From UM-FILTER-33-9 sp964530235 (lineage in GTDB: Bacteria; Patescibacteriota; Microgenomatia; UBA1406; GWC2-37-13): a DNA stretch of 64,000 nt. A program made the translations under genes and the position numbers. The DNA is taken from the NCBI GenBank assembly GCA_964530235.1, contig CAZGYB010000002.1:62001-126000 (forward strand), written 5' to 3'. Under the pieces are notes generated by a model. The model was not told the origin of the DNA. It saw only the letters and a list, made by a program, of their open reading frames with translations, and ran no database searches. How positions within the stretch are numbered: position 1 is the first letter of the stretch; every line of letters starts with the position of its first letter. Positions 27,858 through 36,353 of this stretch are shown one piece after another.

Positions 27858-27863
27858 TAGAAT
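27858..27863 (+). promoter_or_regulatory. Extended -10 promoter of recJ
   Basis: TGT followed by TAGAAT, ending 6 bases before the recJ ATG; predicts a leaderless transcript. Confidence 0.65.
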
Positions 27864-27869
27864 AACAAC

Positions 27870-29570
27870 ATGAAAATCAAAATAAAAATTCCTGCCACTC
27901 GGCTGAAACCGTTTAGCGCTAAAAAGACAATCCAACTCATACTCTCAAACCGAGAAATAACCGATGTCGAATCATTCCTAAACCCGCCAAACCCTCAAAA
28001 TATTTCCTTGCAGCAACTCGGTTATAAAAAACAAATCAAAGTACTGATTCAAAAACTTAAAACAATAAAAGAACACAACGAAATGATTGTCGTCTACACC
28101 GATTATGATGCTGACGGTATTACCGGAGGTGCAATTCTATGGGAAACTCTCTATCTGCTTGGATTCAATACTATGCCCTACGTCCCTCACCGGAAAAAAG
28201 AAGGGTATGGATTTTCAAAAATTGGAATAGATACGGTTATTAAAAAATATAATCCCAAACTTATCATCAGTGTCGACCACGGTATAAGCGCAGCAAAAGA
28301 GATTTCGTACGCGAAAAAAAAGGGCATTGCGGTTATTGTCACCGACCATCATATAAAACCGAAAACCGAACCCAAAGATGCTGAGTCGGTGATTCATATT
28401 CCCGCTCTTTCCGGATCAGGCGTCGCGTATTTTGTAGCAAAAGAAATACATAGTCACTTTTCTTCCTTAACTGCGAACTATAAACTACTTACTACCTACT
28501 TCCATTCTGACTATCTCGCTCTTGCAACCATCGGCACTATTGCAGACCTGGTTCCGCTTACCGGTGTTTCCCGAAGTATTGTATTTCATGGGTTAAAAAC
28601 ATTCTCCTCTGTAAAAAGACCAGGACTCAAACATATTCTTGAAGAAGCAAAAATTGCTACAAGACCTATCAGTCCGTATGAAATCGGATATATTATTGCA
28701 CCCCGTATCAATGCGGTCGGCAGACTTGGGTCTGCAATTGACGCGCTCCGAACGCTTTGCACCAACAACAATCAAAAGGCAAAAGAACTTGCAGAAAAGA
28801 TGGGAGCAACAAACAGAACGCGACAGAATCTAGTAGAATCAACACTTGCTCAAGCTATTGAAATGGTTGAGAGTGTACTCAAAAAAGACGGAAGTCTGCC
28901 CTTCTTTGTTATTTTGAAACAGCATGATTGGCATGAAGGAATTATCGGGCTTATTGCAGGAAAGATAACAGAAAAATACTACCGGCCGACTCTTGTTTTG
29001 ACAAAAAGCGAAGGTTTTTGGAAAGGTTCGGCTCGTTCAATCAGCGCACTGCACATTACGGATTTTCTGAGATCATTTGAAAAGGATATTATCAGTGTCG
29101 GCGGACACAAACAGGCTGCCGGACTTTCGGTTTCAAACGAAAAAATACAACATCTTATTAAAGATATTGAAAAAGAGATAAAACAGGTTTTGAAAGACGC
29201 GGATTTGGAAAAAACCCTGCATGTTGATATTGAAATTCCTCTGAATTTTGTCAATCTAAAGTTTGCAACAGAACTTGAACGGCTCGAACCGTTTGGCATG
29301 GGAAACCCCCAACCGCTTTTTTCAAGCGCGGTGAAGATTTTAATGATTTCGCCGCTTGGAAAAAAAAAGGAACATCTGAAATTGATTGTAAAAGATCCGA
29401 AAGCAGATATGTTTCCTCTTGAGTGCATTTATTTTTCAGCGCCGATACACGCACAGAGGATAAAACGAAATGATCTTGTGCAGTTGATTTACTCTCTTGA
29501 CGTAAATCGCTGGAATGGAAGGGAAAAAGTACAACTAAAGGCACTTCACCTCAATCGCCTAGACCTTTAG
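27870..29570 (+). CDS. recJ: Single-stranded-DNA-specific exonuclease RecJ
   Basis: DHH-family 5-prime to 3-prime exonuclease used in recombination and mismatch repair. Motif I is YTDYDADGITGGAIL, motif II SVDHGIS, motif III VTDHH; the DHHA1 domain includes HEGIIGLIAGKI and SVGGHKQAAGLS with the GGH motif, and the C-terminal OB fold closes the protein (LKLIVKDP ... NDLVQLIYSLDVNRWNG). 566 residues, normal. The catalytic acids look intact, unlike the neighbouring NrnA-like protein. Its stop overlaps the convergent PRPP-synthetase-like gene by 4 bases. Confidence 0.95.
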   Translation: MKIKIKIPATRLKPFSAKKTIQLILSNREITDVESFLNPPNPQNISLQQLGYKKQIKVLIQKLKTIKEHNEMIVVYTDYDADGITGGAILWETLYLLGFNTMPYVPHRKKEGYGFSKIGIDTVIKKYNPKLIISVDHGISAAKEISYAKKKGIAVIVTDHHIKPKTEPKDAESVIHIPALSGSGVAYFVAKEIHSHFSSLTANYKLLTTYFHSDYLALATIGTIADLVPLTGVSRSIVFHGLKTFSSVKRPGLKHILEEAKIATRPISPYEIGYIIAPRINAVGRLGSAIDALRTLCTNNNQKAKELAEKMGATNRTRQNLVESTLAQAIEMVESVLKKDGSLPFFVILKQHDWHEGIIGLIAGKITEKYYRPTLVLTKSEGFWKGSARSISALHITDFLRSFEKDIISVGGHKQAAGLSVSNEKIQHLIKDIEKEIKQVLKDADLEKTLHVDIEIPLNFVNLKFATELERLEPFGMGNPQPLFSSAVKILMISPLGKKKEHLKLIVKDPKADMFPLECIYFSAPIHAQRIKRNDLVQLIYSLDVNRWNGREKVQLKALHLNRLDL

Positions 29571-30826
29571 AGAACGCCGAGTTGTTCCCAATATGCCTTT
29601 ACTTTATTATCACTATCTCGGTATCTGGGAATAATACCACTTGTAATACTTTGAATAATTTGTTCTTTAAACGGCCCTGGATCGAATATTAATCTTTGCA
29701 GATAGATTTTTTCTTCTGGTTCAAGAGGTTGAACAAATGCCTTCATATATAATGCTATTGCTGGTGCAATTGAAACTGTTTTTGCATTTTCTATTCGCTT
29801 GTTTGTAGGCAACGAGTCTGTTGTTAATAATGAACTAATATGACCTTTTTCCATTGCAGTTGTAATTGTATGTGTTTGTGAAAAATAACCATGCGTTGCT
29901 GCAAAATGAAATTCCTTTACACCAACACTATCGGCTAAGTACTCGCCTAGCTTTGCAACTGTACCACCAGTATCAATTATGTCATCAACGGTAAACACTT
30001 TTTTTCCTTTTAGAACATCCCAATCAACTTTTCTAATTACGACTATTGAGTCGGTCGTCGTTACTTCATACAGCTCATTGGGGGGGTCTGATGTATTCGG
30101 TGCGTGGCGATATTTTGGAGTCACGTATACTGGCTTATTTAACTCTTCCCCAGCCCGAACTGATTTAATTAAGTCGCCAAAGTCAGGTGATAAAACAACC
30201 GAATCATCATCAACAAGCGGTAAACCATCTTTTTGTAACTGCTTCCAGTAGTCGGTAAATAAGGGCACTGCGGTTAACGATAGAACGGGAACCTCTCCGA
30301 AATCCGGTCTAACATCGCTATACATAGCTTCAAGTGCTTCAACTGTTGCTGGACTATGGGGATCCCAAACTGAGACTGTCTTGATTGGTTTATCTACTGA
30401 AGAAGTCGCAAGCAACCTTGTATACAATCTTAAGAGAGGTTCTGCATCTGTCTCTCCCTCCTTTTCTCCTCTTGAAATATCATCCCGCCCCTCAAGGAAC
30501 GTTAAGACTAGGTGTGTTCCGTCAAAACCCACTTTCCTGCTTGCAGCTTCAAAAAGTTGAGTCATAATCTCAATTTGATGCTCTGCTTGAAGTGGACCAA
30601 ACGCTCCTAAAACAAAGGCTTCTTGACTTTTCGCGGATGGTGGAATACCTATCAACAAATCATGTGAGTTTGTTATAACGTCACGTCTCCCGGATGACTC
30701 AGTTATAGAAACAGGTGTATTCAACAATAGTTCTTTAACTTTCCTATAAAGACCTGGATTATATGGTCTTTGTGATTCTGTTAAACCAAAGAACGTTGCA
30801 TGCTCAAATCGTGTAACAGTACTCAT
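29567..30826 (-). CDS. Phosphoribosyltransferase-fold protein, divergent PRPP synthetase-like
   Basis: The C-terminal half contains VFTVDDIIDTGGTVAKLGEYL, the PRPP-binding loop of type I phosphoribosyltransferases, and the N-terminal half carries features of ribose-phosphate pyrophosphokinase (QEAFVLGAFGPLQAEHQIEIM and VWDPHSP in the place of DLHA). At 419 residues it is about 100 longer than canonical Prs, with extra segments in the middle. The likely role is PRPP synthesis or a related step, but the substrate-binding residues diverge, so it may be a specialised paralogue. A 53-codon gene lies 2 bases upstream on the same strand and probably shares its promoter. Confidence 0.65.
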   Translation of the reverse strand: MSTVTRFEHATFFGLTESQRPYNPGLYRKVKELLLNTPVSITESSGRRDVITNSHDLLIGIPPSAKSQEAFVLGAFGPLQAEHQIEIMTQLFEAASRKVGFDGTHLVLTFLEGRDDISRGEKEGETDAEPLLRLYTRLLATSSVDKPIKTVSVWDPHSPATVEALEAMYSDVRPDFGEVPVLSLTAVPLFTDYWKQLQKDGLPLVDDDSVVLSPDFGDLIKSVRAGEELNKPVYVTPKYRHAPNTSDPPNELYEVTTTDSIVVIRKVDWDVLKGKKVFTVDDIIDTGGTVAKLGEYLADSVGVKEFHFAATHGYFSQTHTITTAMEKGHISSLLTTDSLPTNKRIENAKTVSIAPAIALYMKAFVQPLEPEEKIYLQRLIFDPGPFKEQIIQSITSGIIPRYRDSDNKVKAYWEQLGVL

Positions 30827-30828
30827 AT

Positions 30829-30990
30829 TTATTTTGCCCGCAATATAAACTCATTCTTCTTATTCGTAAACCAAGATCTAAAATCTGAATATATATGAAG
30901 TGAGTTTCGTTTATGTACTACCGGAGACCGAACTGAGGCATACTGAATCGGAGGAATTTGAAGTTGTTCACGAAGTCGTCCCCCCATCAT
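30829..30990 (-). CDS. Small hypothetical protein, 53 residues
   Basis: Basic small protein beginning MMGGRLREQLQIPPIQYASV. It fills most of the 278-base gap between the PRPP-synthetase-like gene and its divergent neighbour. Support: a promoter-like TTGCAT, 17-base spacer, TATCAT (30997-31002) ends 6 bases before the ATG, the same spacing as at many other genes here; and the stop lies 2 bases before the start of the downstream gene, which has no convincing promoter of its own. No family recognised. It could alternatively be a leader segment. Confidence 0.45.
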   Translation of the reverse strand: MMGGRLREQLQIPPIQYASVRSPVVHKRNSLHIYSDFRSWFTNKKNEFILRAK

Positions 30991-31070
30991 TTATGAATGA
31001 TAGTACTGTTTATCAATAAATGCAAGGGGTTTAATCCGTATTTCATTGATAAAGTTTGCTTGCTTAGTTA

Positions 31071-31099
31071 TTGAATCTTATAGTATTATATTATATAAT
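31071..31099 (+). promoter_or_regulatory. Promoter of the GT9-like gene
   Basis: TTGAAT (31071-31076), 17-base spacer, perfect TATAAT (31094-31099). The ATG at 31105 begins 5 bases after the hexamer, so the transcript should start at the start codon. Confidence 0.8.
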
Positions 31100-31104
31100 A
31101 GATA

Positions 31105-32403
31105 ATGTCTAAAATAGAGGCACTAAATCAACTCGCTCACATAGAACATCGTCCTGCACTAAATGGAATAAAACCCGACGTTAAACCCTATAATCTAAGT
31201 CAAATACTCGACGTTTTAGGTTCTTTTGCGGACAAAACAGGTTCACATGATGCTCTAGACGAACTTATTCGATCAAACCAGGTTGTTTACGATCAAGCGA
31301 AAACGGTCACAGTGTACTTAAATGCCAAAGCAGGATTCCTACCACAAGGATGGATTGGAGACATGATTGAAGCTTATAGGTTAATACCACCCATTCTCCA
31401 ACAAGGAAAAAGGGTTCATTTAGTAACCTCTCATCCTGAACTATTCGAAGGAGTCCAAAATCGAAAGTTTACTGTAAGTGGAGTTCCAGAAAATATTCAC
31501 GCTGACTATAGATATCCTTGGAGCTCTGAACTCCTTGATTTTTTATCAAACAAAACTGATGGTAACTGTGTTCTTTTCCCCATGAACGCTCATATGCCAG
31601 CTGTATTCGTAATACGTAATGGTACCGTTGTAAATGGATTAACTGTTGACCTAGTACGTCAAATTGTTCATCCTTGGATGAAAACAAGTTTTGGCATTTT
31701 TTCAAGAGACTGGGCAAAAACATCTCATCAACTTCATGCTCTTCAAATTTTCGCGTACATGATAGGAATTAACTCCGTTTCAAGTTGGGATAGGTTTCCA
31801 AAACCTCCCATTCAACCCTCACATAGTGCTCAACTACAGGCACATAACGTTATAAAAGAAATCAATCTAGAAAAGGGTCAGCCGGTTCTTTTTGTCCATT
31901 TAGGAACAGCGTCAAATAGCTCAAAAGTTCGATCAAAATATTACCCAATTGAATGCTGGAAACAAGTATTCGGAGAATTAATACCTGATTTATTAAAAAG
32001 CAATCATAAAGTACTAATAATGACTCCGCTTGATTTTCAACAAGCAAGCGATAGTTTAAACCTAATCGCTTTTTTAAATTCAAAAGGAGTATCTCAAGCG
32101 GAATTGTTCCCAAATCCTGAAAAGTTTGGTTATCTTCCTCTTTCTTTACACGTTTTAACCAGTTGTATCGACGAACTCAAAGATAGGTCAACTTTTTTGG
32201 GAATAGACAGCATGCCTGCGGGTCATTTGGCACCTGTTTTTGATATCCCAACTATCGTTATTGGAAACTTTGTGTACCACCCAAGTTTTTACTGTCCCCC
32301 AGAAAATGCAATTGTGGTTTTACCCGAAGAAGGATTAGAAACCGCATCGGATGTAAATGCACATAATGTTGTACGAGCAGTACGTACAATGATTAAAAAA
32401 TAA
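31105..32403 (+). CDS. Glycosyltransferase-like protein (GT9/GT-B fold)
   Basis: 432 residues, no membrane segment. The C-terminal half resembles heptosyltransferase-type (GT9) enzymes: PVLFVHLGTASNSSKVRSKYYPIECWKQ corresponds to the donor-domain loop that in GT9 reads GSS..K.WP.E.W, and FLGIDSMPAGHLAPVFDIPTIVIG corresponds to the conserved DSGPMHLAAALGTP region. The N-terminal Rossmann half is weaker (VTVYLNAKAGFLPQGWIGDMI). Activity, donor and acceptor are unknown. The gene stands alone between two promoters, divergent from the PRPP-synthetase-like unit. Confidence 0.5.
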   Translation: MSKIEALNQLAHIEHRPALNGIKPDVKPYNLSQILDVLGSFADKTGSHDALDELIRSNQVVYDQAKTVTVYLNAKAGFLPQGWIGDMIEAYRLIPPILQQGKRVHLVTSHPELFEGVQNRKFTVSGVPENIHADYRYPWSSELLDFLSNKTDGNCVLFPMNAHMPAVFVIRNGTVVNGLTVDLVRQIVHPWMKTSFGIFSRDWAKTSHQLHALQIFAYMIGINSVSSWDRFPKPPIQPSHSAQLQAHNVIKEINLEKGQPVLFVHLGTASNSSKVRSKYYPIECWKQVFGELIPDLLKSNHKVLIMTPLDFQQASDSLNLIAFLNSKGVSQAELFPNPEKFGYLPLSLHVLTSCIDELKDRSTFLGIDSMPAGHLAPVFDIPTIVIGNFVYHPSFYCPPENAIVVLPEEGLETASDVNAHNVVRAVRTMIKK

Positions 32404-32429
32404 CATTTAAAATTTCATAGGTTATAATC

Positions 32430-32435
32430 TATAAT
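32430..32435 (+). promoter_or_regulatory. -10 box for aspS
   Basis: TATAAT ending 6 bases before the aspS ATG; a second TATAAT lies 7 bases upstream (32423-32428). No convincing -35. Confidence 0.6.
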
Positions 32436-32441
32436 AATCCT

Positions 32442-33833
32442 ATGAAAGATCAAAACAGTAGCAATGTGGTTGAGTTAATTGGAAAAGAGGTTGAGTTGTT
32501 CGGCTGGGTGGATTCGAAGCGGGATCACCGAAAAATTGTATTTATTGATCTGCGCGACCGGACTGGAATTGTACAGGTTGTCGGAGGAGAACAGTTTAAA
32601 GATTTATCAGCCGAAGACGTTGTTCGGATAACCGGAATCGTAAAAAAACGGCCTGAAAAACTTATTAATCCAAAACTCCCAACCGGAACTGTTGAAATCG
32701 AGGCAACTAAGGTTGTGGTATTAAGCAAAGCCCAACCCCTCCCTATCCCTATCGCAACAGACGGATATGAAGTGAATGAAGAAAGCCGGCTCAAATACCG
32801 GTATTTGGACATTCGCAGACAGCGGATGCTTCGAAATCTTACCCTTAAATCACAGTCTGCTCTTTTTATCCGAAACTTTTTGGCGGAACGTGGATTTCTT
32901 GAGATTGAAACCCCTATTCTCACCAAAACAACGCCAGAAGGCGCACGCGACTTTCTCGTCCCTTCCCGGCTCCAAAAAGGAAACTTTTACGCGCTTCCGC
33001 AATCTCCTCAGCAGTACAAGCAGCTCCTGATGGTTGCAGGAATTGAGCGCTATTTTCAATTTGCCCGCTGTTTCCGCGATGAAGATCCGCGAAAAGACCG
33101 CGCGTACGGCGAGTTCACCCAGCTTGATCTTGAAATGAGCTTTGTTGAACAAAACGATATACTTACCTTGGTTGAAGAACTATTTACCAAACTCGTTGAA
33201 AAACTTTTTCCGGAAAAACATATCTCAGTTTCTCCATGGCCTCGCCTCTCACACCACGAAGTCAAGGAAAAATATGGGACCGATAAGCCAGACCTGAGAA
33301 AAAATAAAAATGATCCGCATGAACTTGCCTTTTCCTGGACCATCAACTTTCCTCTTTTTACCAAACAGACCGATGAGGATTTTTTCTACGGATCCGGTAA
33401 GGCACAATTTGCGCCTTCTCATCATATGTTTACTGCTCCGCACCCTGATGATATTCCTCTTCTTGATTCCAATCCGCTTTCAGTCCGCGGACTCCAGCAC
33501 GACTTAGTATTAAACGGGTTTGAAGTCGGGGGCGGAAGCATCCGTATTCATCAGGCGGAGATTCAGCAAAAAGTGTTTGACCTTATCGGATTTACCCTCG
33601 AACAAAAAAAACAGTTCAACCATATGCTTGAAGCATTCACCTACGGCGTCCCTCCCCATGGCGGAATTGCTCCCGGCATTGACCGGTTTCTCATGGCGGT
33701 TCTCGGAGAGCCCTCGGTTCGGGAAGTAATTGCATTTCCCGCTTCATCGGGTGGTAAAATATCGGTCATGGACGCTCCTTCGAAGGCCACATCAGAACAG
33801 CTTCAAGAGCTGGGAATAAAAATTGATCCATAA
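32442..33833 (+). CDS. aspS: Aspartyl-tRNA synthetase without the bacterial GAD insertion
   Basis: Class II synthetase. The N-terminal OB fold (residues 10-100) has VELFGWVDSKRDHRKIVFIDLRDRTGIVQVV; motif 2 is RCFRDEDPRKDRAYGEFTQLD and motif 3 GGIAPGIDRFLMAVLG. The bacterial AspRS insertion (GAD domain, normally more than 100 residues between motifs 2 and 3) is missing: GTDKPDLRKNKNDPHELAFSW runs straight on, giving 463 residues instead of about 590. The bacterial-type QSPQQYKQLLMVAG segment shows it is nevertheless of bacterial type. It may charge tRNA-Asp and possibly tRNA-Asn; specificity cannot be read here. Confidence 0.93.
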   Translation: MKDQNSSNVVELIGKEVELFGWVDSKRDHRKIVFIDLRDRTGIVQVVGGEQFKDLSAEDVVRITGIVKKRPEKLINPKLPTGTVEIEATKVVVLSKAQPLPIPIATDGYEVNEESRLKYRYLDIRRQRMLRNLTLKSQSALFIRNFLAERGFLEIETPILTKTTPEGARDFLVPSRLQKGNFYALPQSPQQYKQLLMVAGIERYFQFARCFRDEDPRKDRAYGEFTQLDLEMSFVEQNDILTLVEELFTKLVEKLFPEKHISVSPWPRLSHHEVKEKYGTDKPDLRKNKNDPHELAFSWTINFPLFTKQTDEDFFYGSGKAQFAPSHHMFTAPHPDDIPLLDSNPLSVRGLQHDLVLNGFEVGGGSIRIHQAEIQQKVFDLIGFTLEQKKQFNHMLEAFTYGVPPHGGIAPGIDRFLMAVLGEPSVREVIAFPASSGGKISVMDAPSKATSEQLQELGIKIDP

Positions 33834-33835
33834 GA

Positions 33836-34750
33836 ATGAAGCGAACCGTTTTTTTTCTCATTTTTTTTAGCTTGTTGTTTCTGTTTTATCCCGGTGATTC
33901 CAATTTCTTTCATCTATTTGCGTATCACCGCCCTCTTTTTACAGAAGTCAACAAACCTCTACTTTTCAAAAATAATCCCATTCCGGTATTAAAAAACCAG
34001 TCCATCCTCCCTGAAGTTTTTGCGGAAGGCGTATACGTCGTTGATCTCCCGTCTTTTAGTCCTGTTCTGAAACGAAATGAGCATACTCAATTTTTTCCCG
34101 CATCAACGACCAAAATTATTTCTGCACTGGTAGCTCGCGATCTTTTCAAACCAGAAGATGTTATCACTGTCAAAGAAACAACATCCGAAGGACAGCTTAT
34201 GAATCTGATATACGGCGAAAAAATAACTGTTGAAAATCTGCTCTACGGCCTTCTTGTTCATTCTGCAAACGACGCTGCCTTCGCCCTTGCAAATCATACC
34301 GGCTACAATAAGTTTATTACCCTCATGAATAAAAAAGCAAAGGAACTGCATATGAACGAAAGCTCGTTCACCAATCCTGCGGGTTTTGATGAACCAGGCA
34401 CAACTACCTCACCATTTGATCTTGCCCTTGCAGGCCGGGAACTGCTGAAAGACACTTATCTCTCAAAGATTGTCGCCACAAAAGAAATAATCATCTCTGA
34501 CATCGATTACACCCTGTTTCATAAACTCACCAACGTCAACAAACTGCTCGGTGAAATTCAAGGTCTCGGCGGTTTGAAAACGGGGTATACAGAAAATGCG
34601 GGAGAAAATTTAGTGAGTTTTTACAAAAAAAACGGAAGCCAGTATATTATCGTCGTACTGAAAAGTCCGGATAGATTTACCGATACTACTGCAATTGTTC
34701 AGTGGATAAATGACAATGTCAATCACATTCCCATGCCCTCCTACAACTGA
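33836..34750 (+). CDS. D-alanyl-D-alanine carboxypeptidase (peptidase S11)
   Basis: Penicillin-binding-protein-type serine peptidase that trims peptidoglycan stem peptides. The three catalytic motifs are present: S90-T-T-K93 (SxxK), S143-A-N145 (SxN) and K248-T-G250. Residues 4-20 are a hydrophobic signal or anchor segment, so the enzyme acts outside the membrane. 304 residues; no clear C-terminal amphipathic anchor. It follows aspS after 2 bases and is probably co-transcribed with it. Its end overlaps the convergent membrane-protein gene by 10 bases. Presence implies the organism makes peptidoglycan. Confidence 0.92.
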   Translation: MKRTVFFLIFFSLLFLFYPGDSNFFHLFAYHRPLFTEVNKPLLFKNNPIPVLKNQSILPEVFAEGVYVVDLPSFSPVLKRNEHTQFFPASTTKIISALVARDLFKPEDVITVKETTSEGQLMNLIYGEKITVENLLYGLLVHSANDAAFALANHTGYNKFITLMNKKAKELHMNESSFTNPAGFDEPGTTTSPFDLALAGRELLKDTYLSKIVATKEIIISDIDYTLFHKLTNVNKLLGEIQGLGGLKTGYTENAGENLVSFYKKNGSQYIIVVLKSPDRFTDTTAIVQWINDNVNHIPMPSYN

Positions 34751-35823
34751 GAGTAGTCGAGAAGATAGTTGTCGGGCAGCGCATTTACATATGCAACAAA
34801 GTTGTTATCTCCTAAAAAAACGTAGAGCGGTTGCATGTACGGCTGATAGGTATCAGGATCAAAGTATGCAAAAAACATTTTTTTAATTACCACATTATCT
34901 GTTTCGCCTTTTGTATAGGTTATTATAAACCCTCGTCCGGTTTTAAGTTTTTCATACGCCTGATCACCGGTAATCACCGGGTAAACACCGACCTGCTCTT
35001 CAGATTTCTCAAAATATTTAACCTGCGCCTTTATCACCTGATATTTATCTTCTCCGAGATCGATCAAAGTAACATAGTTTTGACTGTTATGGAAAGACGA
35101 TGTCACAATCGGATAGTCCGCGGGAATCCCCGGAATATCAGCACGATAGAGATCAATTTCCACCATATTCGCACCCTCGTTGCTTGGCAATATGCTCATC
35201 GCCTTGGCATCCTTGTTGTAGTTAAAAAAAATTGCATTTTTTGTTCCCTTCGCAATTTCTTCCGGATACCGGTCAAAGGAAGTTAAAAAATCGGTCGCAT
35301 ACTGTTTTGCCGTATCCGCCTCCGGCGTTGCAGCGCGATCAAAAGTCGGACCAAGTGAATCAAGATTGTATTCATAGGTAAAGTTATAATTCAAGATGCT
35401 TATTTCGAGCTTTTGCGCGCCATCATTAAAAACCGCAGTCTGATTTGCATCATTTAGGGTATGTTTTACTTCTTCGGTATTGAACCCAATTGATTTTGCA
35501 ATCAAGTAAATCTTCTCAATATAGCCGAACTGAAACTTGGTCTCAGGAATAAAATATACTCTTGCAGAATCAGTCGATGTGACCGGCGCACCCTCAACGG
35601 TATCAAAAATATACGTCAATCCCGCGCTTGTTGTGGCATATGGGTATACTGGGGGTTTAATTTGATCAAATACCGGATTAACCTTGTTCGCCTGAGGCCC
35701 CTTCTGTTTCGAAAGAAGCAACATGAGCTGTATCGAGTAGAAAATAATAAAAAAAATAATAGTAAAGAGAAGAGCAAAGGGAGCGTACTTTCGTAAATAA
35801 AATGAAACATCGGTAAGGGACAT
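34741..35823 (-). CDS. Single-pass membrane protein, unknown function
   Basis: 360 residues: a short cytoplasmic N-terminus, one membrane helix at about residues 14-36, then a large external beta-rich region. No motif is recognised; the alternating pattern with paired domains faintly recalls YycH/YycI-type external regulators, but this is only an impression. The promoter (TATCAT, 35830-35835 on the minus strand) ends 6 bases before the ATG. It is divergent from the hydrogenase genes, with only 47 bases between starts. Confidence 0.65.
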   Translation of the reverse strand: MSLTDVSFYLRKYAPFALLFTIIFFIIFYSIQLMLLLSKQKGPQANKVNPVFDQIKPPVYPYATTSAGLTYIFDTVEGAPVTSTDSARVYFIPETKFQFGYIEKIYLIAKSIGFNTEEVKHTLNDANQTAVFNDGAQKLEISILNYNFTYEYNLDSLGPTFDRAATPEADTAKQYATDFLTSFDRYPEEIAKGTKNAIFFNYNKDAKAMSILPSNEGANMVEIDLYRADIPGIPADYPIVTSSFHNSQNYVTLIDLGEDKYQVIKAQVKYFEKSEEQVGVYPVITGDQAYEKLKTGRGFIITYTKGETDNVVIKKMFFAYFDPDTYQPYMQPLYVFLGDNNFVAYVNALPDNYLLDYSQL

Positions 35824-35829
35824 ATTCTT

Positions 35830-35864
35830 ATGATATCAAAAATCAGGAGTGATTCTGCTACAAT
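35830..35864. promoter_or_regulatory. Divergent promoter pair between membrane protein and hydrogenase genes
   Basis: Minus strand TATCAT (35835-35830) serves the gene starting at 35823; plus strand TGC-TACAAT (35859-35864, extended -10) serves the hydrogenase small subunit starting at 35871. Both lie 6 bases from their start codons, so both messages should be leaderless. Confidence 0.65.
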
Positions 35865-35870
35865 GTATGA

Positions 35871-36353
35871 ATGGCTCAAAAACTTAGGGTTGGATGGTTT
35901 ACATTTACTTGCTGTGAAGACTCAACGATTATTTTTACCGAACTTCTCAATCTTCACTATCAAGATTGGTTGCAGAAAATCGAATTTGTTCATGCCCGCA
36001 TTCTTCAAAAAGATGACACTGACGAAATACAGCCTATGGATGTTGCCTTTGTTGAAGGCGCTATCAGTTCAGACACTCAAGAGGAAAAACTTAAAAAAAT
36101 AAGAATTCAGGCAAAAAAGCTGATTGCAATTGGATCATGCGCAGTTGTTGGCTCTCCATCCAATCAGCGTAATTTTTTTGATGCTGAACAAAACGCACAA
36201 ATCCGTGAAATACTGGAGAAATTTAAGTACAAAGAAAAGGTTCTGAAAGTTTCAGATGTGGTTACTGTTGATGAAACTGTTCCAGGATGTCCAATGAACG
36301 AAAAACTATTTTTAGAAATAATGAATAAATTCCTTCAGTCTCCCAATGCATAA
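35871..36353 (+). CDS. [NiFe]-hydrogenase small subunit, NuoB-like
   Basis: Electron-transfer subunit partnering the large subunit that overlaps it by 8 bases. Four cysteines can bind one [4Fe-4S] proximal cluster: adjacent C14 and C15 (FTCCED), C90 (IGSCAVVG) and C140 (VPGCPMNE). The adjacent-Cys arrangement resembles NuoB rather than the CxxC of most hydrogenases, whereas the GSC and PGCP motifs are shared. At 160 residues it is a minimal form without the medial and distal cluster domain, consistent with soluble group 3-like enzymes. The NAD(P)-binding partner subunits often found with such hydrogenases are absent from the window. Confidence 0.8.
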   Translation: MAQKLRVGWFTFTCCEDSTIIFTELLNLHYQDWLQKIEFVHARILQKDDTDEIQPMDVAFVEGAISSDTQEEKLKKIRIQAKKLIAIGSCAVVGSPSNQRNFFDAEQNAQIREILEKFKYKEKVLKVSDVVTVDETVPGCPMNEKLFLEIMNKFLQSPNA

